NCBI RefSeq assembly: GCF_001427785.1
Contig: NZ_LMHM01000017.1
Span: forward strand, 407,727-471,726
Source: Lysobacter sp. Root690
GTDB taxonomy: Bacteria > Pseudomonadota > Gammaproteobacteria > Xanthomonadales > Xanthomonadaceae
Length of the DNA stretch: 64,000 nucleotides
Direction: 5' to 3'
The number at the start of each line of letters is the position of its first letter. Positions within the stretch are counted from its first letter, which is position 1. Shown piece by piece: positions 51,117-60,899 of this stretch. The translations under genes and the position numbers were made by a program. The notes beneath the pieces are model-generated. The model ran no database searches. It was given only the letters and a program-made list of their open reading frames with translations, and was not told the DNA's origin.

Positions 51117-52619
51117 ATGAACGTGCATGCGGTGGTGATCGTGGGCGGTGGTCCGACCGGGTTGATGCTGGCGGGTGAGTTGGCGCTCGCGGGTGTGGAC
51201 GTCGCGGTGGTCGAGCGGCGCGCCAATCAGGAACTGGCGGGTTCGCGCGCGGGCGGGCTGCATGCGCGCACGCTGGAGATGTTCGATCAGCGCGGCATCG
51301 TCGATCGATTCCTGGCGGAAGGGCAAAAGGCGCAGGTCGCGGGGTTCGCCGGGGTCAAGCTGGACATCAGCGCGTTTCCGACCCGGCACAATTACGGGCT
51401 CGGGCTGTGGCAGAACCATATCGAACGCATTCTCGCCGGCTGGGTCGGCGAGTTACCGGTGACGTTCTATCGCGAACGCGAGGTGCTGGGGTTCGCGCAA
51501 GACGATAGTGGGGTCGACATCGTCATGTCCGACGGCAAGTCGTTGCGTTCGCAGTACATGATCGGCTGCGACGGCGGACGCAGCCGCGTTCGCAAGATCG
51601 CCGGTATCGATTTTCCCGGGTGGGATCCGACGATCAGCAGCCTGATCGCCGAAGTCGAGATGACCCGGACGCCGGAGCTGGGCGTGCATCGCACCGACCT
51701 GGGCGTGCATGCGTTCGGGCGGACCGAGTACGAGATCCGCGACGGGCAGGTGATCTACAAGGACGAGGGGCCGATCAAGGTGATGGTCACCGAGGCGAGC
51801 GTCGCGACGACGAACGATGAGCCCACCTTGGACGATCTCAGCCGGGCGTTGATCGCGGCCTGCGGCACCGACTACGGCGCGCACAGTCCCATCTGGATTT
51901 CGCGTTTCACTGATGTGAGCCGGCAGGCGGCGACGTACCGCAATGGGCGCGTGCTGTTGGCCGGCGATGCCGCGCATGTGCATGCGCCCGACGGTGGGCA
52001 CGGTTTGCAGACCGGCGTGCAGGACGCGATGAATCTAGGCTGGAAGTTGGCCCAGGTGATCAAGGGAATATCGCCGGACAGTCTGCTCGACAGCTACCAC
52101 GCCGAGCGTCATCCGGTCGCGGCGCGCGTGCTGCGCAATACGATGGCCTCGACCGCGTTGCGCCCGGCCGATGCGCGCACGACGGCGTTGCGCGACACGG
52201 TGGCCGAGCTGCTCGGCATGGATGAGCCGTACCAGCGATTCGCCGCGATGATGACGGGGTTGGATATTCGCTACGACTTCGGCGAGGGCCATCCCTTGCT
52301 TGGGCGGCGCATGCCGGATCTCGATCTGGTGACCGCCGAGGGGCCGTTGCGCGTCTACCGCTTGCTGCATGGTGCGCGGCCGGTGCTGATCAACTTCGGC
52401 GAAGTCGGTGGCTTCGATAGTTCGGCTTGGGCCGATCGGGTGCAGGCGATCGATGCCGGGTACGCGGGGGGGTGGGAGTTGCCCGCGCTTGGCGTGGTCG
52501 CGGCGCCTGTGGCTGTGTTGATTCGGCCGGATGGGTATGTGGCCTGGGTGGGTGAGGGAAGTTGGCAGGGGTTGGCGGATGCGTTGACTGTCTGGTTCGG
52601 GTCGCCCGCGGCGGTGTAA
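51117..52619 (+). CDS. Class A FAD-dependent aromatic monooxygenase (Rox/PgaE-like)
   Basis: The 500-residue product starts at the ATG at 51117. It has the FAD-binding GGGPTGLMLAGEL motif with VAVVERR (about 9-38), the DG motif GCDGGRSRVRK (about 153), the GD motif GDAAHVHAPDGGHGLQTG (about 282) and a C-terminal thioredoxin-like domain (about 385-500: RPVLINFGEVGG, AVLIRPDGYVAWVGEG). This is the domain order of rifampicin monooxygenase and polyketide hydroxylases (PgaE, RebC type). It hydroxylates an aromatic substrate with NAD(P)H and O2; whether it inactivates an antibiotic or tailors one cannot be told. No biosynthetic cluster surrounds it. Confidence 0.92.
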   Translation: MNVHAVVIVGGGPTGLMLAGELALAGVDVAVVERRANQELAGSRAGGLHARTLEMFDQRGIVDRFLAEGQKAQVAGFAGVKLDISAFPTRHNYGLGLWQNHIERILAGWVGELPVTFYREREVLGFAQDDSGVDIVMSDGKSLRSQYMIGCDGGRSRVRKIAGIDFPGWDPTISSLIAEVEMTRTPELGVHRTDLGVHAFGRTEYEIRDGQVIYKDEGPIKVMVTEASVATTNDEPTLDDLSRALIAACGTDYGAHSPIWISRFTDVSRQAATYRNGRVLLAGDAAHVHAPDGGHGLQTGVQDAMNLGWKLAQVIKGISPDSLLDSYHAERHPVAARVLRNTMASTALRPADARTTALRDTVAELLGMDEPYQRFAAMMTGLDIRYDFGEGHPLLGRRMPDLDLVTAEGPLRVYRLLHGARPVLINFGEVGGFDSSAWADRVQAIDAGYAGGWELPALGVVAAPVAVLIRPDGYVAWVGEGSWQGLADALTVWFGSPAAV

Positions 52620-52650
52620 GGCGGCGAGTCGTCGCGGATGACGATACCGA

Positions 52651-52760
52651 CTGTAGGAGCGGCGTCCGGCTGGATTTCCTTCGGTCACGAGCCGCGACCA
52701 CGACACCACAGATACGACGTAGGCACGATGTCGCGGTCGCGGCTTGCGCCGCTCCTACAG
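52651..52760. repeat. Palindromic intergenic repeat, family D, copy 1
   Basis: CTGTAGGAGCGGCG (52651-52664) and TCGCGGCTTGCGCCGCTCCTACAG-type sequence ending at 52760 form the outer arms; GAGCCGCGACCACGACA pairs with TGTCGCGGTCGCGGCT inside. Copy 2 is at 54286-54409. Confidence 0.8.
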
Positions 52761-52771
52761 GGGGAAACGAA

Positions 52772-52808
52772 ACGGCCGGGAGAGCGGGTGCTCTTCCGGC
52801 CGTTTTTT
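52772..52808. terminator. Intrinsic terminator between the monooxygenase gene and purD
   Basis: ACGGCCGG and CCGGCCGT with GAGAGC/GCTCTTC inside give a long stem around GGGT, followed by TTTTTT on the plus strand. Convergent placement between 52619 and 52826 suggests use by both units. Confidence 0.9.
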
Positions 52809-52825
52809 GTCGCGATGGATGGAAC

Positions 52826-54127
52826 TCAGGACTTCGCGGCTTGTTGCTCGCGTTCGATCGCGCGCCAGCCGATGTCGTTGCGATGGAATTCGCCGTCCCA
52901 GCCGATCTTCGCCAATGCGGCGTAGGCTCCGCGCTGCGCCTGGGCGACGTCGTCGCCGAGCGCGCACACGCACAGCACGCGACCGCCGGCGGTCAGCACT
53001 TCGCCGTTCGCGCCGAGCTTGGTGCCGGCCTGGAAGACTTTCGCGTGCGCGGGCTGCGCCGCGTCCAGGCCGTGGATGACGTCGCCGGCCTTCGGCGTGT
53101 CCGGATAGTTCGCCGCGGCCATCACCACGCCGAGCGAGGGACGCGGGTTCCACTGCGCTTGGGTCGTGTCGAGCTTGCCGTCGAGCGCGGCTTCGACCAG
53201 ATCGAGCAGGTCCGAATCCAGACGCAGCATCACCGGCTGGGTTTCCGGGTCGCCGAAGCGCACGTTGAATTCGATGACTTTCGGCGCGCCGTGCGCGTCG
53301 ATCATCAGGCCGGCGTAGAGGAAGCCGGTGAACGGGACGCCGTCGGCGATCATGCCGTCGACGGTCGGCATCACCACTTCGCGCATCACGCGCGCATGCA
53401 CGTCGGGCGTCACCACCGGCGCGGGCGAGTACGCGCCCATGCCGCCGGTATTGGGACCGGTGTCGCCGTCGAACACGCGCTTGTGGTCCTGCGAGGTCGC
53501 CATCGGCAGCGCGTGCTTGCCGTCGACCATCGAGATGAAGCTGGCTTCTTCGCCGTCGAGGAATTCCTCGATCACCACGCGCGCGCCGGCGGCGCCGAAG
53601 GCGTTGCCCGAAAGCATGTCGGTGACCGCGGCTTCGGCTTCTTCCAGGGTCATCGCCACGATCACGCCCTTGCCGGCGGCGAGGCCATCGGCCTTGACCA
53701 CGATCGGCGCGCCTTTCTCACGAACGTAAGCCAGTGCGGCGTCGACGTCGGTGTGCACGGCGTAGTACGCGGTTGGGATGCCATGGCGGGCGAGAAAATC
53801 CTTGGCGTAGGCCTTGCTGCCTTCGAGCTGGGCGGCGGCGGCGGTCGGTCCGAAGATTCGTAGGCCGGCGGCGCGGAAGCGGTCGACCACGCCGGCCACG
53901 AGCGGCGCTTCGGGGCCGACGACGGTCAGCGCGACGTTTTCGTCGGCGACCAGTTTGAGCAGGCCGTCGATGTCGGTGGCGGCCACGGCGACATTGCGGC
54001 AGCGTCCTTCGTGCGCGGTGCCGGCGTTGCCGGGCGCGACCAGCACTTCGTCGATGCGCGGCGACTGGGCGAGCTTCCAGGCCAGCGCGTGTTCGCGTCC
54101 GCCGGAACCGATGACGAGGACTTTCAT
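52826..54127 (-). CDS. purD: Phosphoribosylamine-glycine ligase PurD
   Basis: The 433-residue product has the PurD start MKVLVIGSGGREHALAWKL, the PRATG-type GPEAPLVAGVVD, the ATP-grasp segments (GIPTAYYAVHTDVDAALAYV, PIVVKADGLAAGKGVIVA), GEEASFISMVDG, the DHKRVFDGDTGPNTGGMGAY signature and the EFNVRFGDPETQPVMLRLDSDLL motif. It forms GAR in purine synthesis. purH lies further upstream on the same strand, separated by an unknown gene. Confidence 0.97.
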   Translation of the reverse strand: MKVLVIGSGGREHALAWKLAQSPRIDEVLVAPGNAGTAHEGRCRNVAVAATDIDGLLKLVADENVALTVVGPEAPLVAGVVDRFRAAGLRIFGPTAAAAQLEGSKAYAKDFLARHGIPTAYYAVHTDVDAALAYVREKGAPIVVKADGLAAGKGVIVAMTLEEAEAAVTDMLSGNAFGAAGARVVIEEFLDGEEASFISMVDGKHALPMATSQDHKRVFDGDTGPNTGGMGAYSPAPVVTPDVHARVMREVVMPTVDGMIADGVPFTGFLYAGLMIDAHGAPKVIEFNVRFGDPETQPVMLRLDSDLLDLVEAALDGKLDTTQAQWNPRPSLGVVMAAANYPDTPKAGDVIHGLDAAQPAHAKVFQAGTKLGANGEVLTAGGRVLCVCALGDDVAQAQRGAYAALAKIGWDGEFHRNDIGWRAIEREQQAAKS

Positions 54128-54285
54128 GGATGCTCCTGGCCACGACGGGCCGCGATGGCGTGGGGTACGCGGATTCGGGATTTTACGCGAGTGAGGGGCG
54201 GGGTTGAGCGTTGCCGGGTGATTCGTTGCCGGTGAATGTCGGATGTGGATTGCGAGCGAGGTCTCGGGGATGCGACGTGGGTGAG

Positions 54286-54409
54286 GTGTCGTGGGTCGCC
54301 GCTTGCGCCGCTCCTACAGTCGGACCTCGCGATCAACATCGCTATCGTTTAGAGCGCATCGTCGTGGCCGGAGCCCCTGTATGAGCGGCGCAAGCCGCGA
54401 CCGCGACAC
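54286..54409. repeat. Palindromic intergenic repeat, family D, copy 2
   Basis: GTGTCGTGGGTCGCCGCTTG then CGCCGCTCCTACAG (54286-54319) is an imperfect inverted copy of CTGTATGAGCGGCGCAAGCC then GCGACCGCGACAC (54377-54409). The arms are shared with 52651-52760. Confidence 0.8.
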
Positions 54410-54451
54410 TTCGCGCGCGACGCGACCACGATGCCTCGACCACCACCCGGA

Positions 54452-55231
54452 TTACTGGATCGCAGACCCCGACGCAATCACTCCATCCTTGCGCATCCGC
54501 GCGATCGCCAGATCCGCCAGGCTGTCCCACAACGGCGGCGGCAGCCGGTTCTTGCGCAGGTGCCACAGCAAGGCGATGGATTGCGAGCGGCCTTCGCGCC
54601 AGGTGAGCGTCGCGCGCCACGAGGGTTGCAGGGTTTTCGGGTCCAGCAGTTCGACCCGGTAATGCTGCTCGCTGACGGTGCGGCCGTCGTACTGCAGGTC
54701 CTGCAACGCGACCCGCAGCACCGGCGCGTTGAATTCGCGCAGGCGGTGCATGGTTTGCGTCTGGTACTGCGCGGCGGCGTTGCGGTCGGCGGCGCGGGTG
54801 GTCTGGCCGAAGCGTTCTTCGTCGCTGCGCGCGGCGTATTCGCGGGTGTTGTAGCCCAGTTGGTCGAAGCGCTTGGCCAGCGCGCGCGCGACCTGCACGG
54901 TGTAGTCGCGGCGCAGGCCCGCGCCGATTTCCAGCGACACGTCGGGTTCGACCAGCAGCACCGCGAGCGACGAGCCGTCGATGCGGTAGTCGCCGAGCGT
55001 TTCGCTGTCGACCGCCTGCCGGCGCGTGTACTGCCACGCGCCCCAGATCGCCATCACCACCAGCAACACCGCGAGCACGGTGAGCTTGCGCGCGATCGAA
55101 CGGCCGAGATGGCGGCCCAACGACGGCCGGCCGCTCAGGCCTGTCGCCACATCAAGCTCGGCCTTGGGCCCGGAGGTACTTGGCTTGGACGCGCCGGGCT
55201 TGGACGAGTCGGAATCAGAAGGATCGGACAT
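54452..55231 (-). CDS. Unrecognised membrane-anchored protein between purH and purD
   Basis: The 259-residue product has a disordered Ser/Pro-rich N-terminus (about 45 residues), one transmembrane helix (LTVLAVLLVVMAIWGAWQY, about 49-68) and a periplasmic domain with AVLLVEPDVSLEIGAGLRRD, a helix VQVARALAKRFDQLGYNTRE, and strands ending RVELLDPKTLQPSWRATLTW. The pattern suggests a small alpha/beta domain like those of lipoprotein-type stress or assembly factors, but no family is recognised. It is 58 bp downstream of purH and 320 bp upstream of purD, so it is probably co-transcribed with purH. Confidence 0.8.
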   Translation of the reverse strand: MSDPSDSDSSKPGASKPSTSGPKAELDVATGLSGRPSLGRHLGRSIARKLTVLAVLLVVMAIWGAWQYTRRQAVDSETLGDYRIDGSSLAVLLVEPDVSLEIGAGLRRDYTVQVARALAKRFDQLGYNTREYAARSDEERFGQTTRAADRNAAAQYQTQTMHRLREFNAPVLRVALQDLQYDGRTVSEQHYRVELLDPKTLQPSWRATLTWREGRSQSIALLWHLRKNRLPPPLWDSLADLAIARMRKDGVIASGSAIQ

Positions 55232-55289
55232 AAGCGATCAAGCGCCACCGCGAGCGCCGAAGCGATCGCGGCCACGCAAACCCTCGACG

Positions 55290-56876
55290 TCAATGACGGA
55301 AATGACGCACGCCGGTGAACACCATCGCCAGCCCGTGTTCGTCGGCGGCGGCGATGACTTCGTTGTCGCGCATCGAGCCGCCCGGCTGGATCACCGCCTT
55401 GATGCCGGCCGCGGCCGCGGCGTCGATGCCGTCGCGGAACGGGAAGAACGCATCCGAGGCCATCACCGAACCGGGCACGACCAGACCGGCTTCCTCGGCC
55501 TTGAGCGCGGCGATCTTGGCGCTGACCACGCGGCTCATCTGGCCGGCGCCGATGCCGATGCTGCGGTGATCGCGCGCATAGACGATGGCGTTGGACTTGA
55601 CGAACTTGGCGATGCGCCAGGCGAACAGCAGATCGCTGAGCTGCGCGTCGGTCGGGGCGAGCTTGCTGACCACTTTCAACTCATCGCGGCCGACTTCGCG
55701 CAGATCCGCGCTCTGCACCAGCAGGCCCGAGCCGATGCGCTTGATGTCCTGCGCATTGCGGCCCTCGCCGTGCGCGATGCGCAGCACGCGCACGTTGGCC
55801 TTCTTCTTGGCGTAGTCGATCGCCGCGTCGTCGTAATCCGGCGCGATCAGCACTTCGACGAACTGACGGTCGAGGATGACCTTGGCGGTGGCCGCGTCGA
55901 GCCTGGTGTTGAAGGCGATGATGCCGCCGAACGCCGAGGTCGGGTCGGTCGCATACGCCAACTCGTAGGCGTCGCCGCAGGCCACGCCTTGCGCCACGCC
56001 GCAGGGGTTGGCGTGCTTGACGATCACGCAGGCGGGGTTTTCGAACTGGCGCACGCATTCCCAAGCCGCGTCGGCATCGGCGAGGTTGTTGTAGCTCAGC
56101 TCCTTGCCCTGCAACTGGGTGAAGGTGGACAGGGTGCCGGGCAGCGGGTTGACGTCGCGGTAGAACGCGCCGAGCTGGTGCGGGTTTTCGCCGTAGCGCA
56201 GATCCATGACCTTGACGAAGCTGGCGTTGTGCTGGGCCGGGAACGCCTGCGCACTGCCGTCCTCGGCGATCGCCGAGAGGTGATTGCTGATCGCCGCGTC
56301 GTACTGGGCGACGCGGTTGAACGCGGCCACCGACAGGGCGAAGCGAGTCTTACCGCTGAGCGCGCCGTCGTTGCCGTTCAATTCCTCGATCAAGCCGGCG
56401 TACTGGGCCGGATCGGTCGCGACCGCGACCCGGGCGAAGTTCTTCGCCGCCGAGCGCAGCATCGCCGGGCCGCCGATGTCGATGTTCTCGATGATGTCGT
56501 CGAAGCTGCTGGCCGGATCGGCCGCGACTTTCTCGAACGGGTACAGGTTCAGCACCAGCAGGTCGATCGCGGCGATGCCGTGCTGGGCCATGACCGCGTC
56601 GTCGGTGCCGGCGCGGCCGAGCAGGCCGCCGTGGACCAGCGGATGCAGGGTCTTGACCCGGCCGTCCATCATTTCCGGGAAGCCGGTGACCTCGGACACG
56701 TCGCGCACGGCCAGGCCGGCGTCGCGGATGGCCTTGGCGGTGCCGCCGGTGGACAGCAGTTCGACCCCGCGCGCGGCCAGGGCCTGGGCGAGTTCGATGA
56801 GGCCGGTCTTGTCGGACACGGACAGCAGGGCGCGGCGGATGTGAACCGGCGTGCCGGTCGAGCGATCGGAGGTCAT
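55290..56876 (-). CDS. purH: Bifunctional AICAR formyltransferase / IMP cyclohydrolase PurH
   Basis: The 528-residue product begins with the IMP cyclohydrolase domain ([56 protein letters not shown]) and ends with the formyltransferase domain ([53 protein letters not shown] and the [20 protein letters not shown] motif). It performs the last two steps of IMP synthesis. Length and motifs are complete. Confidence 0.98.
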   Translation of the reverse strand: MTSDRSTGTPVHIRRALLSVSDKTGLIELAQALAARGVELLSTGGTAKAIRDAGLAVRDVSEVTGFPEMMDGRVKTLHPLVHGGLLGRAGTDDAVMAQHGIAAIDLLVLNLYPFEKVAADPASSFDDIIENIDIGGPAMLRSAAKNFARVAVATDPAQYAGLIEELNGNDGALSGKTRFALSVAAFNRVAQYDAAISNHLSAIAEDGSAQAFPAQHNASFVKVMDLRYGENPHQLGAFYRDVNPLPGTLSTFTQLQGKELSYNNLADADAAWECVRQFENPACVIVKHANPCGVAQGVACGDAYELAYATDPTSAFGGIIAFNTRLDAATAKVILDRQFVEVLIAPDYDDAAIDYAKKKANVRVLRIAHGEGRNAQDIKRIGSGLLVQSADLREVGRDELKVVSKLAPTDAQLSDLLFAWRIAKFVKSNAIVYARDHRSIGIGAGQMSRVVSAKIAALKAEEAGLVVPGSVMASDAFFPFRDGIDAAAAAGIKAVIQPGGSMRDNEVIAAADEHGLAMVFTGVRHFRH

Positions 56877-57151
56877 TCGGGGATGGGGGGCAGCGGAAGG
56901 GCGCGGGAATTATAGCGGGGGTGGGCCGCCGGGCCGGCCCGTTCAGGCCGCGATTGCGCATCTGCGGCCACTCCGGCCCGCGCCGCGCGACGCCGCCACC
57001 GCCGCGCGGCCGGTATCGGCACCGCCACGCTGATCCGGCGGGCCAGTATTTCGATACCGCGTGCATCCGCGGGCATGGGGACCGCGATCTTTGTCCGCAG
57101 CCGCTAAGCTGATCGGCGATCGCCCGCGAGGGTTTCAGGAACGCACAGGGA

Positions 57152-57796
57152 ATGGCTTCGATCTACGCTTTGAAAGGACGCTTCCAGGCGCTGCTGCGGC
57201 CGCTGGTGCAGCGTTTGTACGCGCTGGGCGTCACCGCCAATCAAGTCACCACCGCGGCGGCGGCGGTCTCGCTCGGCGTGGCCGCGCTGGTGTACTGGGG
57301 CGCGCCGGCCCGGCCGTGGCTGTTCGCGCTGCTTCCGCTGTGGATGTTCGCGCGCATGGCGATGAACGCGGTCGACGGCATGCTGGCGCGCGAGTTCGGC
57401 CAGCAATCGCGGCTGGGCGCCTACCTCAACGAATTGTGCGATGTGGTGTCCGACAGCGCCTTGTACCTGGCCTTGTTCGCGGTCGCCGGCCTGCATCCGG
57501 CGCCGTTGCTGGCGTTCGTGCTGTTGGCGGTGTTGACCGAGTATGCCGGGGTGCTCGGGCCGATGATCGGCGCGCCGCGCCGCTACGACGGGCCGATGGG
57601 CAAGAGCGACCGCGCGTTCGTGGTCGGTTTGCTGGGGACGTTGCTCGCGCTGGGCTGGATCGGCGCGCGCGCCACGGAACTGATGTTGATCGTCGCCGGT
57701 CTGCTTTGCGTGTTGACCGTGGTGCGCCGCGTGCGCGCCGGTTTGCGGCATGATGCCGCGCAGGACGCCGCAGTACCGCAACAAGGAGAAGGTTGA
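57152..57796 (+). CDS. CDP-alcohol phosphatidyltransferase homolog 1 (YnbA-like)
   Basis: The 214-residue polytopic membrane protein has the CDP-alcohol phosphatidyltransferase motif region: N72-A-V-D75-G76-x2-A79-R80-x8-G89-x3-N93-x3-D97. The canonical motif has Asp where N72 and N93 stand, so two of the metal-binding aspartates are replaced. Hydrophobic helices surround it. As in E. coli ynbA, it heads a cluster with hydrolase-methyltransferase and PAP2-phosphatase genes. It would transfer a phosphatidyl group to an alcohol; which alcohol, and activity with the altered site, are open. The stop overlaps the next start. Confidence 0.88.
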   Translation: MASIYALKGRFQALLRPLVQRLYALGVTANQVTTAAAAVSLGVAALVYWGAPARPWLFALLPLWMFARMAMNAVDGMLAREFGQQSRLGAYLNELCDVVSDSALYLALFAVAGLHPAPLLAFVLLAVLTEYAGVLGPMIGAPRRYDGPMGKSDRAFVVGLLGTLLALGWIGARATELMLIVAGLLCVLTVVRRVRAGLRHDAAQDAAVPQQGEG

Positions 57797-59556
57797 TGAG
57801 GGAAGTACAGGAACGCCAGTTCGCCAGTTTCGACGGCACCTCGCTGTTCTATCGTTATTGGCCCGCGAGCGCGCCGGTCGCCGGCCAGCCGCGCCGCGCG
57901 ATCGTGCTGCTGCATCGTGGCCACGAGCATTCCGGCCGGGTCCAGCATCTGGTCGCCGAGCTGGGCATGGAGGATGCCGACTTCTTCGCCTGGGACGCGC
58001 GCGGCAACGGCCGCTCGCCCGGCGATCGCGGCGATGCGCCCGGTTTCGATGCGCTGGTGCGTGATCTGGACCGTTTCGTCGCTCACATCGGCGCCAGCCA
58101 CGGCATCAGCGTCGAAGACACCGCGCTGATCGCGCAAAGTGTCGGCGCGGTGGTCGCCGCGACCTGGGTCCACGACTACGCGCCGCGCCTGCGCGCGCTG
58201 GTGCTCGCCTCGCCGGCGTTCAAGGTCAAGCTGTACGTGCCGCTGGCGGTGCCGGGCCTGAAGCTGATGCAGAAGTTGCGCGGCAATTTCTTCGTCAACA
58301 GCTATGTCAAGCCGCAGTGGCTGACGCACGATCCCGAACGGGTGGAAAGCTATCGCACCGATCCGTTGATCACCCGGCCGATTTCGGTGCGGGTGTTGTT
58401 GGGGTTGTATGAGGCGGCCGAACGCATCGTCGCCGACGCGCAGGCGATCACGGTGCCGACGCAGCTCTTGGTCTCGGGTTCGGATTTTGTCGTGCATCGC
58501 GGCCCGCAGGACCGGTTCTACGAGCGCCTGGGATCGAGCATCAAGGAACGCCATCTGCTGCAGGGCTTCTATCACGACACTCTGGGCGAGAAGGGCCGGA
58601 TCGCCGCGATCAACCGCATCCGCGCGTTCGTGCAGGCGCGTTTCGCCGAACCGCTGCGCCGCGCAGATCTGCTCGACGCGCATCGTCACGGCGCGAGCTT
58701 CGAGGAATCGGAAAAACTCTCGTGGCCTCCGGAACGCTGGTCGCTGGCCGACCTGCGCTGGCGTTTCACCCGCGCCGGGCTGCGCTTCGGCGGCAACTTC
58801 TCCGAAGGCATCAAGCTCGGCCTGGACACCGGTTTCGATTCGGGCAGCAGCCTGGATTATGTCTACCGCGACGAGGCGCGCGGCAAAGGGCCGCTGGGGC
58901 GCATGATCGATCGCAACTACCTCGATGCGATCGGCTGGCGCGGCATCCGCGTGCGCCGCACCCATATGCACGAGATGCTGCGCGAAGCGATGCGGCGCCT
59001 GCGCGCGGCTTCGATGCCGGTGCATGCGGTCGATATCGCCGCCGGTCATGGCCGCTATGCGCTCGAGGCGCTGGCCGGCGGCAACGAGCGCGCCGATTCG
59101 ATTCGTTTGCGCGACTACAGCGAGCTCAATGTCGACAAGGGCCGCGCCTTGATCGAAACCCTCGGTGCTGGCGCGCTCGCGCGCTTCGACCAGGGCGACG
59201 CGTTCGACCGCAACGCCCTGGCCGCGCTCGACCCGCGGCCGACCCTGGCGGTGGTCTCGGGCCTGTACGAGTTGTTTCCCGACAACGCGCTGGTGCGGCG
59301 TTCGCTCGATGGCCTGGCCGCGGCGGTGCCGCCGGGCGGTTTCATCGTCTACACCGGCCAGCCCTGGCATCCGCAACTGGAGTTCATCGCCCGCGCGCTG
59401 ACCAGCCATCGCGGCGGCGAGGCTTGGGTGATGCGCCGGCGCAGCCAGCAGGAGATGGACGATCTGGTGCGCGCGGCGGGTTTCGTCAAGATCGATCAGC
59501 GCATCGACGCCTGGGGCATCTTCACCGTATCGCTGGCGCAGCGGGTCGACGCATGA
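57796..59556 (+). CDS. Alpha/beta hydrolase-methyltransferase fusion (YnbC-like)
   Basis: The 586-residue product starts at ATG 57796 behind AAGGAG. Residues 1-290 are a monoacylglycerol-lipase-type hydrolase: LHRGHEHSGRVQHL, WDARGNGRSPGDRG, a nucleophile elbow AQSVGA with S115, an acid near 228 (LLVSGSDFVVH) and His near 258 (QGFYHDTLGE). Residues about 330-586 are a SAM methyltransferase, with VDIAAGHGRYALEALAGG as motif I (about 412) and a YTGQPWHPQLEFIARAL segment. E. coli YnbC has the same two-domain layout. It could demethylate or deacylate and methylate a lipid head group; the substrate is unknown. The TGATGA overlaps couple it to its neighbours. Confidence 0.9.
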   Translation: MREVQERQFASFDGTSLFYRYWPASAPVAGQPRRAIVLLHRGHEHSGRVQHLVAELGMEDADFFAWDARGNGRSPGDRGDAPGFDALVRDLDRFVAHIGASHGISVEDTALIAQSVGAVVAATWVHDYAPRLRALVLASPAFKVKLYVPLAVPGLKLMQKLRGNFFVNSYVKPQWLTHDPERVESYRTDPLITRPISVRVLLGLYEAAERIVADAQAITVPTQLLVSGSDFVVHRGPQDRFYERLGSSIKERHLLQGFYHDTLGEKGRIAAINRIRAFVQARFAEPLRRADLLDAHRHGASFEESEKLSWPPERWSLADLRWRFTRAGLRFGGNFSEGIKLGLDTGFDSGSSLDYVYRDEARGKGPLGRMIDRNYLDAIGWRGIRVRRTHMHEMLREAMRRLRAASMPVHAVDIAAGHGRYALEALAGGNERADSIRLRDYSELNVDKGRALIETLGAGALARFDQGDAFDRNALAALDPRPTLAVVSGLYELFPDNALVRRSLDGLAAAVPPGGFIVYTGQPWHPQLEFIARALTSHRGGEAWVMRRRSQQEMDDLVRAAGFVKIDQRIDAWGIFTVSLAQRVDA

Positions 59557-60899
59557 CCGCTGCGTCCGCGCGGCGTCCGTGGGGGCGGGCGCTGCTGTGG
59601 CTGCTGTTCCTAGGGCCGCTGTTCTTTCTGAGCTACGGCTACGCCAATTCGGTCGCGGCCGCGCGCGCGGACGTTCCCAGCATCGTGTTCGACTGGGAAC
59701 GGGCGATGCCGTTCTGGGCCTGGACGATCGTGCCGTACTGGTCGATCGACGTGTTCTACGGGATCTCGCTGTTCGTCTGCCGCGACCGGCGCGAACTCGA
59801 TACCCAGGCCTTGCGGTTGTTGAGCGCGCAGGTCGTCGCGATCTCGTGTTTCCTGCTGTTCCCGCTGCATTTCAGCTTCACCCGGCCCGAGACCGGCGGC
59901 GTGTTCGGCTGGTTGTTCGACGTGCTGCTGGGCTTCGACAAGCCGTTCAACCAGGCGCCGTCGTTGCACATCGTGCTGCTGATCGTGCTGTGGGTGCGTT
60001 TCGCCCAGCACCTGGGCGGCGCTTGGCGCTGGATGCTTCACGTTTGGTTCGCGCTGATCGGCGTGTCGGTGTTGACGACGTATCAGCATCACTTCATCGA
60101 CCTGCCGACGGGCGTGCTGGCCGGTTGGCTGTGCGTGTGGCTGTGGCCCGAACGTGTCGCCGCGCCGTGGCGGCATGCGGCGCTCGCGCGCGATCCGCAG
60201 CGTTGGAGGTTGGCGCTGATCTATCTGGCCGGCGCCGGTGCGTGTGCGTATGCCGCGATCGCGCTGGGTGGCGTGGGGCTGTGGCTGCTGTGGCCGGCGC
60301 TGTCGTTGCTGCTGGTGGCGCTGAACTACGCGTTGCTCGGCGCCGCCGGCTTCCAGAAACGCGACGACGGCCGTCTGAGCATGGCCGCGCTCTGGTTGTA
60401 TACGCCGTACCTGCTCGGCGCGTGGCTCAATTCGCGCTGGTGGACGCGCAACGCGCCGCAGCCGGTGTGGGTGATCGACGAAGTCTGGTTGGGCCGGGTG
60501 CCCGGCCGCGGCGAACGCGACGGCTATGCGCGGGTGATCGATGTCAGCGCGGAGTTGCCGTTGCGGTCGTGGCGATCGGGCGACGTTGTCCGGCCGATGT
60601 TGGATCTGGTCGCGCCGAGCGCCGAGCAGTTGCGCGCGGCCGCCATCGATATCGAATCGATGCGCGGCCACGGCGAGATCTTGGTCTGCTGCGCCCTGGG
60701 CTATTCGCGCAGCGCCGCCGCGGTCGCGGCCTGGCTGCTGCACAGCGGCCGCGTGGCCACGGTGGACGAGGCGATCGCGATCCTGCGCAAGGCGCGGCCG
60801 GCGATCGTGCTGCGCGACCGGCATCGGCGCGCGCTGGGGTTGATGACGCGCGAAGCGGCGATGGCACGCACGCAGGTTCCGGACGGACACGCCGCATGA
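59553..60899 (+). CDS. PAP2 phosphatase-dual-specificity phosphatase fusion (YnbD-like)
   Basis: The 448-residue product has an N-terminal multi-spanning PAP2 domain with KPFNQAPSLH and HHFIDLPTG (His and Asp of the acid phosphatase site, PSLH replacing PSGH). After further membrane helices it ends in a cytosolic dual-specificity phosphatase-like domain, with VCCALGYSRSAAAVAAWLL holding the C-x5-R loop. E. coli YnbD has the same fusion. Such proteins dephosphorylate phosphatidyl-type lipids, for example a phosphatidylglycerophosphate-like intermediate from the adjacent transferase. The next start overlaps by 4 bp. Confidence 0.92.
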   Translation: MTAASARRPWGRALLWLLFLGPLFFLSYGYANSVAAARADVPSIVFDWERAMPFWAWTIVPYWSIDVFYGISLFVCRDRRELDTQALRLLSAQVVAISCFLLFPLHFSFTRPETGGVFGWLFDVLLGFDKPFNQAPSLHIVLLIVLWVRFAQHLGGAWRWMLHVWFALIGVSVLTTYQHHFIDLPTGVLAGWLCVWLWPERVAAPWRHAALARDPQRWRLALIYLAGAGACAYAAIALGGVGLWLLWPALSLLLVALNYALLGAAGFQKRDDGRLSMAALWLYTPYLLGAWLNSRWWTRNAPQPVWVIDEVWLGRVPGRGERDGYARVIDVSAELPLRSWRSGDVVRPMLDLVAPSAEQLRAAAIDIESMRGHGEILVCCALGYSRSAAAVAAWLLHSGRVATVDEAIAILRKARPAIVLRDRHRRALGLMTREAAMARTQVPDGHAA

